A stretch of DNA of 64,000 bases from Hungatella sp. (lineage in GTDB: Bacteria > Bacillota > Clostridia > Lachnospirales > Lachnospiraceae). Of this stretch, positions 1 through 8,892 are shown piece by piece. The position numbers and the translations under genes were made by a program. The DNA is taken from positions 37,722 to 101,721 of the forward strand of contig WASS01000023.1 in assembly GCA_009712635.1 (NCBI GenBank). Direction: 5' to 3'. How positions within the stretch are numbered: position 1 is the first letter of the stretch; each line of letters starts with the position of its first letter. Below the pieces are notes generated by a model that was not told where the DNA came from, ran no database searches, and was given only the letters and a program-made list of their open reading frames with translations.

Positions 1-591
1 GGTGGAGTATAACAGGATTGCTCCAAGAAACGCTCCAAGGTATCCGTTGGATTTTAATTTGTTTGCTGCTGAAAAACCAATAAATACCGGCAGGGAATAA
101 AAAGCCGCCTGGTTTACAGCATAGAAAATCTTGTATGCTCCATCTTCAGAGGACACTCCGAAGAGCGTGGTAAGAAGCGTTAACACTGCCCCCGTAAGAC
201 CACCAGCAATCAGTACGGGTATAACCGGAGAAAATGTGCCTCCGATAAATGCCATAATGCCTGCAAAAACAGTTCCTCTGCCAGCTTTAACATCCAGCTT
301 AACAGCTTCTGAATCCCGAACTTCACCGCCTGTTTTAATACCGTCACGCTTTTTAAATTCTGAAAAAAGTGCGGGTACATCCTGTCCGATCACAAACTGG
401 TACTCTCCGCTCTGTACAATCAGGTTAAGAATGCCCGGGATTTTTTTTGCCTCATCTTTATTCAGTTTTGTCTCATCATGAAGCTGAATGCGCAGACGGG
501 TCATACAGTGTGTAACATTAGCAATGTTTGATTCGCCTCCGCAAGTATTGATTATATCTGCACATATTTGTACATAATCTTTTTTTGCCAT
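1..591 (-). CDS. PTS transporter EIIBC (glucose/sucrose/MurNAc family), 3'-truncated by window edge
   Basis: This reading frame begins at 591 and runs off the left edge; 197 codons are visible. Residues 1-90 form an EIIB domain with the phospho-accepting cysteine at residue 29 in the motif NVTHCMTRLRIQL, followed by YQFVIGQDV. From about residue 115 the sequence becomes hydrophobic (AGIMAFIGGTFSPVIPVLIAGG), which is the start of an EIIC membrane domain of the glucose superfamily. The start is fixed by an AAGAGGGG ribosome site 5-10 bases upstream. The enzyme would import and phosphorylate a sugar using PEP via HPr. The substrate cannot be read from this part. The divergent RpiR-type regulator suggests a sucrose, beta-glucoside or N-acetylmuramate type substrate, which is inference. 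Confidence 0.9.
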   Translation of the reverse strand, partial: MAKKDYVQICADIINTCGGESNIANVTHCMTRLRIQLHDETKLNKDEAKKIPGILNLIVQSGEYQFVIGQDVPALFSEFKKRDGIKTGGEVRDSEAVKLDVKAGRGTVFAGIMAFIGGTFSPVIPVLIAGGLTGAVLTLLTTLFGVSSEDGAYKIFYAVNQAAFYSLPVFIGFSAANKLKSNGYLGAFLGAILLYST

Positions 592-716
592 GATTTTTCC
601 CCTCTTCTTATAGTCTGCTTTTTGTTTCACCATACCCTCATTGATCCATAGGATTTACACCAGCGCGCCTTATGTATTTCCATAGCCAGATTATATCAGA
701 TTTCCACAAAACCGCG

Positions 717-735
717 GGTTTCAGAATATGAAACC
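717..735. promoter_or_regulatory. Perfect inverted repeat, likely RpiR operator
   Basis: GGTTTCA and TGAAACC flank a five-base centre (GAATA) in the spacer between the divergent PTS gene and the RpiR-type regulator. It lies just upstream of the regulator's promoter and upstream of a possible minus-strand -10 (TATAAT, complement of 690-695) for the PTS gene. Its placement makes it a good operator candidate for the adjacent regulator; binding is inferred, not shown. Confidence 0.6.
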
Positions 736-771
736 AAAACTGAATTTTAATTATTTTACCCTGAATTTATA

Positions 772-800
772 TTGTGTCTCTATTATTTTTGATATATAAT
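772..800 (+). promoter_or_regulatory. Promoter of RpiR-type regulator
   Basis: TTGTGT at 772-777 and a perfect TATAAT at 795-800 are separated by 17 bases. Transcription would be expected to start about 6-8 bases after the -10 box, which falls on the ATG at 807, so the message may be leaderless. Confidence 0.6.
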
Positions 801-806
801 CTGGGC

Positions 807-1646
807 ATGGATGAAAATAATAAAAAACAGCAAAATGAATTTAGCCTCAAGGGATTTAATATTACCTCTTCCCTGCTTGCTATCATTAATAATTCCAACG
901 AAGACGATATTAACTACGTTTTGGCAAATTATCTGTTGGAGCGCATTGATATTCTGGATAAAATCAGCATTTATGATGTGATCGATTACTGTTATGTATC
1001 AAGGAGTACAATACACAGATTCGTAAAAAGCATCGGTTTTGAAAGCTTTACACACATGAAGGATAACATCAGACATATGCGGGTTCATACCAGAGCATTT
1101 ATTGACTTCGTTAACCAGTCCTCTTTTCATGATTACATCATGAATTCCATGGTTGACATGCTGACAGATATCAATGATACCATCGACCAGCAAAATATCG
1201 GGCTGCTTGTGGATCTGATTAAAAACAGCCGTAATGTCGTCATTTTGAATTATGACACCTCAAGCTCTTCTGCCAAAGAATTTCAGCTTGAGATGACTTC
1301 TCTTGGCAGGCTGATTAAGCTGGTCACCAACATATCCGGCAATACCGGGATTCTTCCCGCTCTTACGGAAGATGATCTGCTGATTACCTGCTCTGCCTCT
1401 GGAAATTATGCCATTGCCACCAAGGATGACGTAAAAGATGTGAAGGCACGTAAATTTCTGATTACATTAAACCACGCAAAGCAGTTTGAGGAATATTATG
1501 ACACCATCATTTTCCTGAGTGACAAGTTTCAATCCTGCGATTACATCTCCAACGGTATGCAAAACGTTTATACCCGGTATGGCATTAACTACTTTTTTGA
1601 TTTGCTGTTTAACCGGTATGTACAAAAATATATATTAGACAGGTAA
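807..1646 (+). CDS. RpiR/MurR-family transcriptional regulator
   Basis: A 279-residue protein with an N-terminal winged HTH_6 domain (about residues 20-90, including VSRSTIHRFVKSIGF) and a C-terminal SIS-like sugar-isomerase domain (about 125-270, with NVVILNYDTSSSSAKEFQ and LLITCSASGNYAIA). Family members sense phosphosugars and repress or activate nearby PTS genes, so this one likely controls the divergent PTS gene. An upstream GTG at 774 would add eleven residues, but it overlaps the -35 region. I prefer ATG 807, which has no Shine-Dalgarno sequence and sits where transcription should start. The C-terminal SIS domain is divergent, so the ligand cannot be predicted. Confidence 0.85.
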   Translation: MDENNKKQQNEFSLKGFNITSSLLAIINNSNEDDINYVLANYLLERIDILDKISIYDVIDYCYVSRSTIHRFVKSIGFESFTHMKDNIRHMRVHTRAFIDFVNQSSFHDYIMNSMVDMLTDINDTIDQQNIGLLVDLIKNSRNVVILNYDTSSSSAKEFQLEMTSLGRLIKLVTNISGNTGILPALTEDDLLITCSASGNYAIATKDDVKDVKARKFLITLNHAKQFEEYYDTIIFLSDKFQSCDYISNGMQNVYTRYGINYFFDLLFNRYVQKYILDR

Positions 1647-1677
1647 AAGTTGAAATTTCTTTTACCTGTCTTTTTTT
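1638..1677 (+). terminator. Intrinsic terminator of RpiR-type gene
   Basis: A 12-bp perfect stem (GACAGGTAAAAG with CTTTTACCTGTC, nine-base loop) is followed by seven T. The 5' arm overlaps the stop codon at 1644-1646. Confidence 0.93.
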
Positions 1678-1879
1678 GCATAGGATTTAACAATAAATCA
1701 TAATAATATAATGGAGAATTAACAGTTTAAAGATAGTATTAAGGAAATATATGGAAGTATATGGATTCCGTTAAAATTATTGAGCAGCAAACTTACAGGG
1801 TATACAATTATTTTCTCAGAAACGATTCAGTTTAAAAGTCTTCCAAATCATTTTTTAAGAGAAAGAAGGTTATAACAAA

Positions 1880-4687
1880 ATGGTTACAGAAAAAGAAGGT
1901 AAAGAAGAGAATATAGCAAAGCTGCCTGCGGATCAGGTCTATGCTGCACTAGGAAGCAATGTCCGTGGACTGAATCAGTCTCAGGTGGCAGAACGGCAAA
2001 AAAAATTTGGTAAAAATCTAATTGAAGAAAAAAAGAAAAAATCTGTAATACTTATCTTTCTGGGAAACTTTATACATCTCATGGCTATACTGCTCTGGAT
2101 TGGCGGTGCTGTGGCATTTCTTGCGGGGATGCCCCAATTGGGAGTGGCTGTCTGGCTGGTTAACGTCATTAACGGTGTTTTCAGCTTCTGGCAGGAACAC
2201 CGGGCGGGTAAAGCCACAGATGCATTAAGAAACATGCTGCCTTCCTACGCGCGCGTCATCCGTGACGGGGAAGAACAGAAAATACTGGCAGAAGATCTGA
2301 TAATCGGCGATATTATCTTGTTGGAGGAGGGGGACAAGATCTCCGCTGATGCCCGATTAATAGAAAGCAGTGATCTGCAGGTGGATCAGTCCACTTTAAC
2401 CGGAGAATCCAATCCGGTGCGGAAAGTTAAAGATGCAGTATTAAAAGATGATCTGACTAAAGCGGAAACCCCAAATCTGATATTTGCAGGCACCAACGTG
2501 GCCGAGGGCAACGGAAAAGCCGTTGTAATGGAAATTGGCATGCGTACGGAGTTTGGTAAAATTGCAGGATTAACACAAAATATGAAAGAAGTCCAAAGTC
2601 CCCTGCAAAAGGAACTGAACCGTTTAACAAAACAAATTTCTGTTATTGCCATCTCATTCGGGGTATTTTTCTTTGTGGCAGCTTTGTTGCTGGTAAAGGA
2701 ACCCATGGCCTCCGCCTTCATCTTTGCTCTCGGTATGATAGTCGCTTTTATACCGGAAGGCCTTCTTCCAACTGTTACGTTATCTCTCGCCATGGCAGTT
2801 CAAAGAATGTCAAAGCGGAATGCTCTGGTGAAAAAGCTATCTTCTGTGGAAGCACTTGGAAGTACTACAGTAATCTGTACGGATAAAACAGGAACCTTGA
2901 CTCAGAATGAAATGACAGTAAACCATTTATGGCTTGCTGACCGGGAATATGAAGTAACGGGTGTTGGTTACAGCCCTAAAGGTGAGATCATGACAGGCGG
3001 AAAAACAGTAAAAGCCAGTGAAGATGAGGACATGAATCTTTTGGTGACTGGTGCTGCACTATGCAGCAATGCAAGATTGCTTCCCCCAGGAGAAGAATCC
3101 GCCCGTTACACAGTGCTTGGAGATCCTACGGAGGCATGTCTTGGCGTTGTTGCAGAAAAAGCCGGGATTAACGTGGCAAAACAGGCGGAACAGACACCAA
3201 GATTAAGAGAACTGCCATTTGAATCCCGCCGGAAACGAATGACAACCGTGCATCGGCTTCAAAGACCCATAGAAGGCACCAGGCTGATTGCCTATGTAAA
3301 AGGTGCTCCAAAAGAAATCATGAAACTAAGTAATACCATTCGCAGAAACGGGACCGTCACTCCCATGGAAGAAGAGATGCGAAGGGAAATCATGGATGCC
3401 AATGACAATTACGCCAGGCAGGGATTACGTGTTCTGGCTGTGGCATACCGCCTTCTGAAAAAAGAAGATAAGATTCCAACAGCCATGAGCGCCTATACAC
3501 CGGATCTGATAGAACAGGATCTGACTTTTGTCGGGTTGGTAGTCATGGCAGATCCGCCCAGACCGGAAGTAGCTGCAGCCGTTGAAGAATGCCGTCACGC
3601 TGGTATCCGCATTATTATGATTACAGGTGACTATGGATTAACGGCAGAAAGCATTGCAAAACGTATTGGGATTGTAAAAGGTACAAATCCAAGGGTTGTA
3701 TCAGGGCTGGAACTGGAAGAGATGTCTGATGAGCAGTTAAAGGAATATTTAAAGGATGAAATAATTTTTGCCCGGGTCGCACCGGAACAAAAACTCAGGG
3801 TTGTAACCAATTTACAGGAACTGGGTGAGATCGTTGCAGTGACCGGAGATGGTGTAAATGATTCTCCTGCCCTGAAAAAAGCCGATATCGGAGTGGCTAT
3901 GGGAATCGCCGGAACCGATGTGGCAAAAGAAGCGGCGGATATGATTTTAACGGATGATAACTTTGCTTCCATCGTCCATGCTATTGAAGAAGGCAGGGCT
4001 GTTTACAGTAATATCCGAAAGTTCTTACTGTATATTTTAAACTCCAATATGCCTGAGGCCGTACCATCCGCATTGTTCCTGTTTTCCCGGGGTGCGATTC
4101 CTCTTCCACTGACTGTCATGCAGATTCTCACCATTGACTTGGGGACAGATATGATGCCTGCACTGGGATTAGGGACTGAGAAACCGGAAAAAGGAATTAT
4201 GGATCAGCCGCCCCGTAATCCAAAAGAGACTCTGTTAAACAGGCCGCTGATCATAAAAGCGTTCTTATGGTATGGAATGATGGGTTCTCTTGCCTCTGCC
4301 TTTTCGTATTTCTTTGTCAATATACAAAACGGCTGGCCGGATATGCCGTTGGCCAGCGGAAATAATCCGGTTTATTTCAGGGCTACTACCATGGCACTGG
4401 CAGCCATCGTATTCAGCCAGATTGGAGCCGTGTTTAACTGCCGTACGGAAAAACAGTCTGCGTTTCAAGTCGGATTATTTAAAAATAAACAGGTTAACTT
4501 AGGAATCCTGATCGAGATTATATTAATCTTTGCCTTAGTTTATCTGCCGCCATTACAATCCGTATTCCATACGGCTCCTCTCCTGCTTTCTGACTGGCTG
4601 CTGTTATGCATCTGGCCGCCGCTGGTATTGCTGCTTGAAGAGGTAAGGAAATTTTGGCTGCGTAATAAAGAACGGGCAGGAAATTAA
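1880..4687 (+). CDS. P-type cation ATPase, Na,K-ATPase-like (type IIC-like)
   Basis: A 935-residue type II P-ATPase. The actuator loop has LTGES near residue 173, the phosphorylation motif ICTDKTGTLT lies near 335, and MITGD and VTGDGVNDSPALKKAD lie near 580 and 655. The membrane cation-site motifs resemble Na,K-ATPase rather than Ca-ATPase: M4 is IPEGLLPTVT, M5 is YILNSNMPE, and M6 is TIDLGTDMMPA with both aspartates. The cytosolic M4-M5 stretch SVEALGSTTVICTDKTG also matches that class. The protein should pump a monovalent or divalent cation across the cytoplasmic membrane at the cost of ATP. No beta-subunit gene is nearby. Two TrkA-type regulators follow within 25 and 700 bases, which hints at K+ or Na+ homeostasis. 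Substrate assignment is inference. Confidence 0.9.
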   Translation: MVTEKEGKEENIAKLPADQVYAALGSNVRGLNQSQVAERQKKFGKNLIEEKKKKSVILIFLGNFIHLMAILLWIGGAVAFLAGMPQLGVAVWLVNVINGVFSFWQEHRAGKATDALRNMLPSYARVIRDGEEQKILAEDLIIGDIILLEEGDKISADARLIESSDLQVDQSTLTGESNPVRKVKDAVLKDDLTKAETPNLIFAGTNVAEGNGKAVVMEIGMRTEFGKIAGLTQNMKEVQSPLQKELNRLTKQISVIAISFGVFFFVAALLLVKEPMASAFIFALGMIVAFIPEGLLPTVTLSLAMAVQRMSKRNALVKKLSSVEALGSTTVICTDKTGTLTQNEMTVNHLWLADREYEVTGVGYSPKGEIMTGGKTVKASEDEDMNLLVTGAALCSNARLLPPGEESARYTVLGDPTEACLGVVAEKAGINVAKQAEQTPRLRELPFESRRKRMTTVHRLQRPIEGTRLIAYVKGAPKEIMKLSNTIRRNGTVTPMEEEMRREIMDANDNYARQGLRVLAVAYRLLKKEDKIPTAMSAYTPDLIEQDLTFVGLVVMADPPRPEVAAAVEECRHAGIRIIMITGDYGLTAESIAKRIGIVKGTNPRVVSGLELEEMSDEQLKEYLKDEIIFARVAPEQKLRVVTNLQELGEIVAVTGDGVNDSPALKKADIGVAMGIAGTDVAKEAADMILTDDNFASIVHAIEEGRAVYSNIRKFLLYILNSNMPEAVPSALFLFSRGAIPLPLTVMQILTIDLGTDMMPALGLGTEKPEKGIMDQPPRNPKETLLNRPLIIKAFLWYGMMGSLASAFSYFFVNIQNGWPDMPLASGNNPVYFRATTMALAAIVFSQIGAVFNCRTEKQSAFQVGLFKNKQVNLGILIEIILIFALVYLPPLQSVFHTAPLLLSDWLLLCIWPPLVLLLEEVRKFWLRNKERAGN

Positions 4688-4708
4688 AATCATAGAGAGG
4701 TGATCGTT

Positions 4709-5359
4709 ATGAAAGTAATTGTTGTTGGCTTAGGAAAAATGGGAATCGGCTTATCCAATAATTTAATAAAAAAAGGACATGAGGTAACTGTCATTGATTC
4801 AAATCCGGAAGTTTTAGAGAGCCTTGGAAGCGATTTTGCAGGAATTAAGGTTCTGGGATTTGGATTTGACCGGGACGTTTTAAGCAAAGCCAGAATAGAC
4901 AAGGTAGATGCTGTAGTATCCTGCACGGAAAGCGATGAGATCAATGCCGTAATCGCCAGGATTGCCCGAACGATTTACCGTGTCCCTCATGTGGTTGCCA
5001 GATTATATGACACGAAAAAGGCAGAAATCTATCACAGGCTTGGCATTCAGACTATATCCACCACTTCCTGGGGCATTGAACGGGCAACCCAGTTTTTAAC
5101 CTATCATCATCTGGACAGTGTCTATGACATTGGAAATGGAACTGTGAATCTGGTCCGCATTGAAGTTCCCTCTCTCCTGGTCGGTCATCAGGTAAATGAG
5201 ATCACAGTGCTGGGTGAAATACAGGTTGTTTCCATCAGCCGGAATAACAAAACTTTTTTACCCACTCTTGGTACAATTCTGGAGGCAGAGGATATCCTGT
5301 ACATTTCAGTGATTATAGCGGCAACGGATAAGTTAAAATCCATGCTGGATCTGTTATAG
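4709..5359 (+). CDS. TrkA-family potassium uptake regulatory protein (first of two)
   Basis: A 216-residue protein with an N-terminal Rossmann NAD-binding RCK_N domain starting at residue 1 (VIVVGLGKMGIGLSNNL, acidic end of strand 2 at VIDSNPE) and a C-terminal RCK_C-like region from about residue 145. Such proteins gate Trk/Ktr K+ channels in response to NAD(H), ATP or c-di-AMP. The ATG at 4709 follows AGAGAGGTG by eight bases; an in-frame GTG at 4700 lies inside that ribosome site and is not chosen. The gene sits 21 bases after the P-type ATPase and is probably cotranscribed with it. No TrkH/KtrB membrane partner is visible. Confidence 0.88.
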   Translation: MKVIVVGLGKMGIGLSNNLIKKGHEVTVIDSNPEVLESLGSDFAGIKVLGFGFDRDVLSKARIDKVDAVVSCTESDEINAVIARIARTIYRVPHVVARLYDTKKAEIYHRLGIQTISTTSWGIERATQFLTYHHLDSVYDIGNGTVNLVRIEVPSLLVGHQVNEITVLGEIQVVSISRNNKTFLPTLGTILEAEDILYISVIIAATDKLKSMLDLL

Positions 5360-5381
5360 ATAAAAGGTGAACTGTGAGAAA

Positions 5382-6068
5382 ATGGAAAGAAAGGATGCCA
5401 AGAAAGCTATGAAAGTGATTATTGTAGGAGGGGGCCAGGTCGGAACCTATCTTGCTTCCCTGTTATTATCCAACGGACATGAAATAAAAGTAATTGAACA
5501 TCGGAATAAGAATTTTAACAAACTATTAAAAGAACTGCCTTCGGAAGTATTAATTAACGGCTTCGGATCAGACCCTGCCGTACTGGAACAGGCAGGCATC
5601 GACTCTGCCGATGTTATCGCAGCAGTAACCGACGCCGATGAAATCAATCTGGTCGTATCCACTCTGGCTAAAATGGAATTTGGAGTTCCAAAAGTGGTTG
5701 CCAGGGTGAATAATCCCAAAAATGCCTGGCTTTATAACAGCAGTATGGGCGTAGATGTTGGTGTCAATCAGGCCGATTTAATGGCCCACTTTGTAGTAGA
5801 AGAAATGGATTTAGAGGATATGTTCACCATATTAAAATTAAAACGGGGTGATTATTCCATTATCCAGATGAAAGTCGCAGAGTCTGCCAGAGCGGCTAAC
5901 CAGTTACTGAAAAACCTGTCTATCCCCCAAAAAACAGTACTGATCGCCATTACCAGGGACGATGCCTTAGTCATTCCAAAAGGAGATTCCCAAATCCTGG
6001 TAGGGGATGATATTCTGGCATTAACCGATGAGGGAAGCCGGAAAGAATTGAAAGAAATATTTGGCTAA
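5382..6068 (+). CDS. TrkA-family potassium uptake regulatory protein (second of two)
   Basis: A protein of about 228 residues with a complete RCK_N domain (VIIVGGGQVGTYLASLL, then VIEHRNKNFNKLLKEL) and a clear C-terminal TrkA_C domain (about 145-225, ending LVGDDILALTDEGSRKELK). It is a paralogue of the preceding gene. Both have an XXTDXDEIN-like segment after strand 4 (VTDADEINLVV here, CTESDEINAVI there). The start is uncertain: ATG 5382 and ATG 5409 both have only distant purine-rich ribosome sites, and a GTG at 5367 is possible. The three genes ATPase-trkA-trkA form one transcription unit ending at a terminator. Confidence 0.88.
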   Translation: MERKDAKKAMKVIIVGGGQVGTYLASLLLSNGHEIKVIEHRNKNFNKLLKELPSEVLINGFGSDPAVLEQAGIDSADVIAAVTDADEINLVVSTLAKMEFGVPKVVARVNNPKNAWLYNSSMGVDVGVNQADLMAHFVVEEMDLEDMFTILKLKRGDYSIIQMKVAESARAANQLLKNLSIPQKTVLIAITRDDALVIPKGDSQILVGDDILALTDEGSRKELKEIFG

Positions 6069-6078
6069 ACATATTTTC

Positions 6079-6127
6079 AAAAGGAACTGTAACCCTGAAA
6101 ATACTTCCGGGCTGCGGTTCCTTTTTA
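6079..6127 (+). terminator. Intrinsic terminator of ATPase-trkA operon
   Basis: AAAAGGAACTG pairs with CGGTTCCTTTT across a loop of about 25 bases, followed by a short T-run. Confidence 0.75.
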
Positions 6128-6212
6128 CTATTACTGATTGCAAATCACAAAATCCAGGCCTATACTAAAGAAAAGAAATCTCTTTAAAAACAGAGTACAA
6201 AGGAGTGTTAAT

Positions 6213-6593
6213 ATGAATCTGGAAATCTATGATACTGCAGACTCGATCTATGTAGAAAAAGAGAACCACACAAAGGTCAATTATTTTATTTTCGATGAAT
6301 ATGAAATTCATCTAAATACCCTTCCCCCTCATTCCATTCAGGAATGGCACAAACACCATACTATTGAAGAAGTTATATTTGTGATCTCCGGTAAATTAAA
6401 AATTTTGTGGAAAGAAGCAGAACAGACAGAATGCCGGATTATTTCAGAAAATTCAATCGTCAGAGTAAAAAATTCCATACATACGCTGGAAAATGATTTT
6501 GATGAGGATGTGCGGTTCCTGGTCTACAGAATGGTGCCTGACGGTATTGATAAACGTAGCATTATAAAAAATGATAAAGAGCTCATCCTATAG
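6213..6593 (+). CDS. Small cupin-domain protein
   Basis: A 126-residue single-domain cupin. The first cupin motif is recognisable (PPHSIQEWHKHHTIEEVIFV, then ISGKLKI) with histidines and a glutamate suited to binding a metal. The second motif is weak (IVRVKNSIHTLEN). ATG 6213 follows AAAGGAG by seven bases; longer frames starting at 6138 lack a ribosome site. Cupins of this size range from sugar isomerases to ligand sensors, so no function is assigned. It is a lone gene between two terminators, downstream of the K+-related operon and convergent with the flavin oxidoreductase. Confidence 0.75.
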   Translation: MNLEIYDTADSIYVEKENHTKVNYFIFDEYEIHLNTLPPHSIQEWHKHHTIEEVIFVISGKLKILWKEAEQTECRIISENSIVRVKNSIHTLENDFDEDVRFLVYRMVPDGIDKRSIIKNDKELIL

Positions 6594-6600
6594 CAATAAA

Positions 6601-6645
6601 AATGAGTTTCTACCGTACAGACTGTACGGAGGAAACTCATTTTTT
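6601..6645. terminator. Bidirectional terminator between convergent genes
   Basis: AATGAGTTTC..CCGTACAG pairs with CTGTACGG..GAAACTCATT around a tiny loop, with T-rich ends on both strands. It separates the cupin gene (plus) from the oxidoreductase (minus). Confidence 0.88.
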
Positions 6646-6652
6646 ACCCCTT

Positions 6653-8647
6653 TTATATGTTTGATGCCACCTCAAATGCATCCCAGATCGCGTACATAAT
6701 ATTGGAAACCTTTCTCGCATCTCCTAATATGTAAAGATCCCTGACTTCATATTTTAATTCATTATAAAGTCTGTTTTCGGAATCATAACCAACTGCAAGT
6801 ACAACAGAATCCGCGTTTAATTCTTCTTCTCCTGCACCAGTCTCAATCAGAACCCCCTGCTCAGTCGTACGAATTGCTTTGGAACCTGTATAAACGGATA
6901 CTCCTTTGCTTTCAATTAATGATAAAAGCATACTGATATTGGCAAAACACAGCGGGCCGTTAAGTTTTAACAAACCGTCCTGGGCTTCTACAATGGAAAC
7001 TTCTTTTCCACTCTTCTTAAGCCACAAAGCCAGTTCACAGCCAACCAGTCCTCCGCCCAAAACCACTACACGGCTGCCCGGATCTCTGGTTCCAAGAAGG
7101 ACCTCTTCGGCTGTAAATACCTTACTGTCATCTCCAAGTCCAAATACTTTAGGTCTTGAACCGGTTGCAACAATGACCGTATCGGGATTGGCTTTGAGAA
7201 CCATTTCAGGAGTTACCTCTGCATTATAATAAACCGGTACTGACAGATCTTTTAATGTGTTCTCATACCACTTTGCCAGTGCATGATCATCTTCTTTAAA
7301 ATCCGGTGTTCCTCCTGGAATTAAATTTCCTCCCAGGCGGTCTGTCTTTTCATAGATCATTGGCTGATGGCCTCTTAAACTTAACACCCTGGCAGCTTCG
7401 CATCCAGCCACTCCTCCGCCGATAATCATTACCTTTTTCTTTTTCAGAACTGGCTTTAATTCTGTAATCCGTTCTCTTGCGCAGGCAGGGTTAACAGCGC
7501 AGTTCAGCCAGCCATAATGAACCATACGTCCAAGACACCCCTCATGACAGGAAAGACATGGACGGATCAGTTCTGTCTGACCAAAACGCAGTTTATTAAC
7601 ATAATCAGGATCTGCAAGCAGCGGGCGTCCAAGTCCGATTAAATCGCAGCTACCATCTTCAATAGCTGAAAGAGCCAGATCCGGGTTATCCATGCGGCCG
7701 GCACAGATAACCGGACCATTTACCGCCTCTTTTATTGCTTTTGCATAAGGAATGTAAAGTCCTTTCTTCTGATACATTGGCGGATGATTCCAGAACCACG
7801 CATCGTAGCAGCCCACATCCACGTCAAGGGAATCATACCCGTACTGTTCCAACAGCTGAGCTGCTTCAATGCCTTCCGGCAGGTCACGGCCCTTTTCTTC
7901 AAATACCTCACCGGGAAGAGCGCCGACACGCCAGTCCTTAATAAATGATTTGGGACTGTAACGAAGCGTAACTGTGAAATCATCTCCGCAGGTTTTCTTT
8001 ATTTCCTCCACAATTTCTCTTGCAAAGCGAAGGCGGTTTTCTAAGCTCCCGCCGTATTCATCCGTTCTGTTGTTGAAAAAAGAGATTGCAAACTGGTCAA
8101 GGAGATACCCCTCATGGACTGCATGAATCTGAATCCCGTCAAACCCGGCATTTTTAGCAATTGCTGCTCCTTCCCCAAAGCGTTTTACAATCCGGTGAAT
8201 TTCATCAATTGTCAAAGCCCGGCATGGTATGTCAACCCAGCGGTTCATGATTTCCGATGCGGATACCGGCTGAACATCCGGATTAACAGGAGGTGCAACC
8301 CGGCCAAAACCAGCACTTAACTGGAGAAATACTTTGGCATCATAAGCATGAATCCGTTCTGTCATTTCTCTTGCAGTCCGGGTAAAATGCACCGGATTAA
8401 TGGTGGGACAGGGAGTACTTGGCATGGAGTGATGCTCCGCTTCATTATCCACGAAACATACTCCTGTGATAATAAGCCCTGTTCCGCCCTTGGCCCGCTC
8501 CACATAATAATCAATTCCTCTCTGATTAAAGCCTCCCACGGAGTCACCAAGCCCCTGGGGACCCATGGGTGCCATAACAAAGCGGTTTTTTAATGTAACA
8601 TTGCCGATTTTAACCGGTTCAAAAAGCTTTTCATATTTGTTCTGCAT
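6653..8647 (-). CDS. NADH:flavin oxidoreductase, 2,4-dienoyl-CoA reductase / BaiH type
   Basis: A 664-residue three-domain enzyme. Residues 1-350 are an FMN-binding TIM barrel of the old yellow enzyme family (FEPVKIGNVTLKNRFVMAPM at the start, GLGRPLLADPD near 340). A four-cysteine [4Fe-4S] motif follows (CLSCHEGCLGR then NCAVNPAC). The C-terminal half carries an FAD-binding (VMIIGGGVAGCEAARVL) and an NAD-binding (VVVLGGGLVGCELALWL) dinucleotide fold. Members pass hydride from NAD(P)H through FAD, the cluster and FMN to reduce an alpha,beta-unsaturated carbonyl compound such as dienoyl-CoA or a bile-acid intermediate. The substrate here is unknown. The start has a GGAGAGGA ribosome site. The divergent CdaR-type gene is the likely regulator. 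Confidence 0.92.
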   Translation of the reverse strand: MQNKYEKLFEPVKIGNVTLKNRFVMAPMGPQGLGDSVGGFNQRGIDYYVERAKGGTGLIITGVCFVDNEAEHHSMPSTPCPTINPVHFTRTAREMTERIHAYDAKVFLQLSAGFGRVAPPVNPDVQPVSASEIMNRWVDIPCRALTIDEIHRIVKRFGEGAAIAKNAGFDGIQIHAVHEGYLLDQFAISFFNNRTDEYGGSLENRLRFAREIVEEIKKTCGDDFTVTLRYSPKSFIKDWRVGALPGEVFEEKGRDLPEGIEAAQLLEQYGYDSLDVDVGCYDAWFWNHPPMYQKKGLYIPYAKAIKEAVNGPVICAGRMDNPDLALSAIEDGSCDLIGLGRPLLADPDYVNKLRFGQTELIRPCLSCHEGCLGRMVHYGWLNCAVNPACARERITELKPVLKKKKVMIIGGGVAGCEAARVLSLRGHQPMIYEKTDRLGGNLIPGGTPDFKEDDHALAKWYENTLKDLSVPVYYNAEVTPEMVLKANPDTVIVATGSRPKVFGLGDDSKVFTAEEVLLGTRDPGSRVVVLGGGLVGCELALWLKKSGKEVSIVEAQDGLLKLNGPLCFANISMLLSLIESKGVSVYTGSKAIRTTEQGVLIETGAGEEELNADSVVLAVGYDSENRLYNELKYEVRDLYILGDARKVSNIMYAIWDAFEVASNI

Positions 8648-8727
8648 ATTTGTCCTCTCCTTTTATTTTTGCTATGAAAAAATAGTATCAAATACAAAAA
8701 GAAAAGGGTATGTCTGAATCTATAAAC

Positions 8728-8755
8728 TTTTACCAGTTTCTTATGGGTTTTACCA
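8728..8755. promoter_or_regulatory. Direct repeat TTTTACCA, candidate regulator site
   Basis: Two identical copies of TTTTACCA (8728-8735 and 8748-8755) are 20 bases apart, about two helical turns, in the 245-base spacer between the oxidoreductase and the CdaR-like regulator. A TATAAT at 8843-8848 is a plausible -10 for the regulator gene. Confidence 0.35.
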
Positions 8756-8892
8756 AGATAATTTTTGTTAAATCGAACAATTTTATCTGTATTTTTTAAT
8801 TATTTTTAACAACTCATTCTGGAACACACTTAAAAACAGTGATATAATATTTCCTATAATGAATCATAAATTTATTTGAAAAGAGGACGCTT

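Noticed and set aside
131..481. Plus-strand frame of 116 codons
   Set aside because: It is antisense to the clear EIIB/EIIC reading frame on the minus strand and has no ribosome site or recognisable domain.
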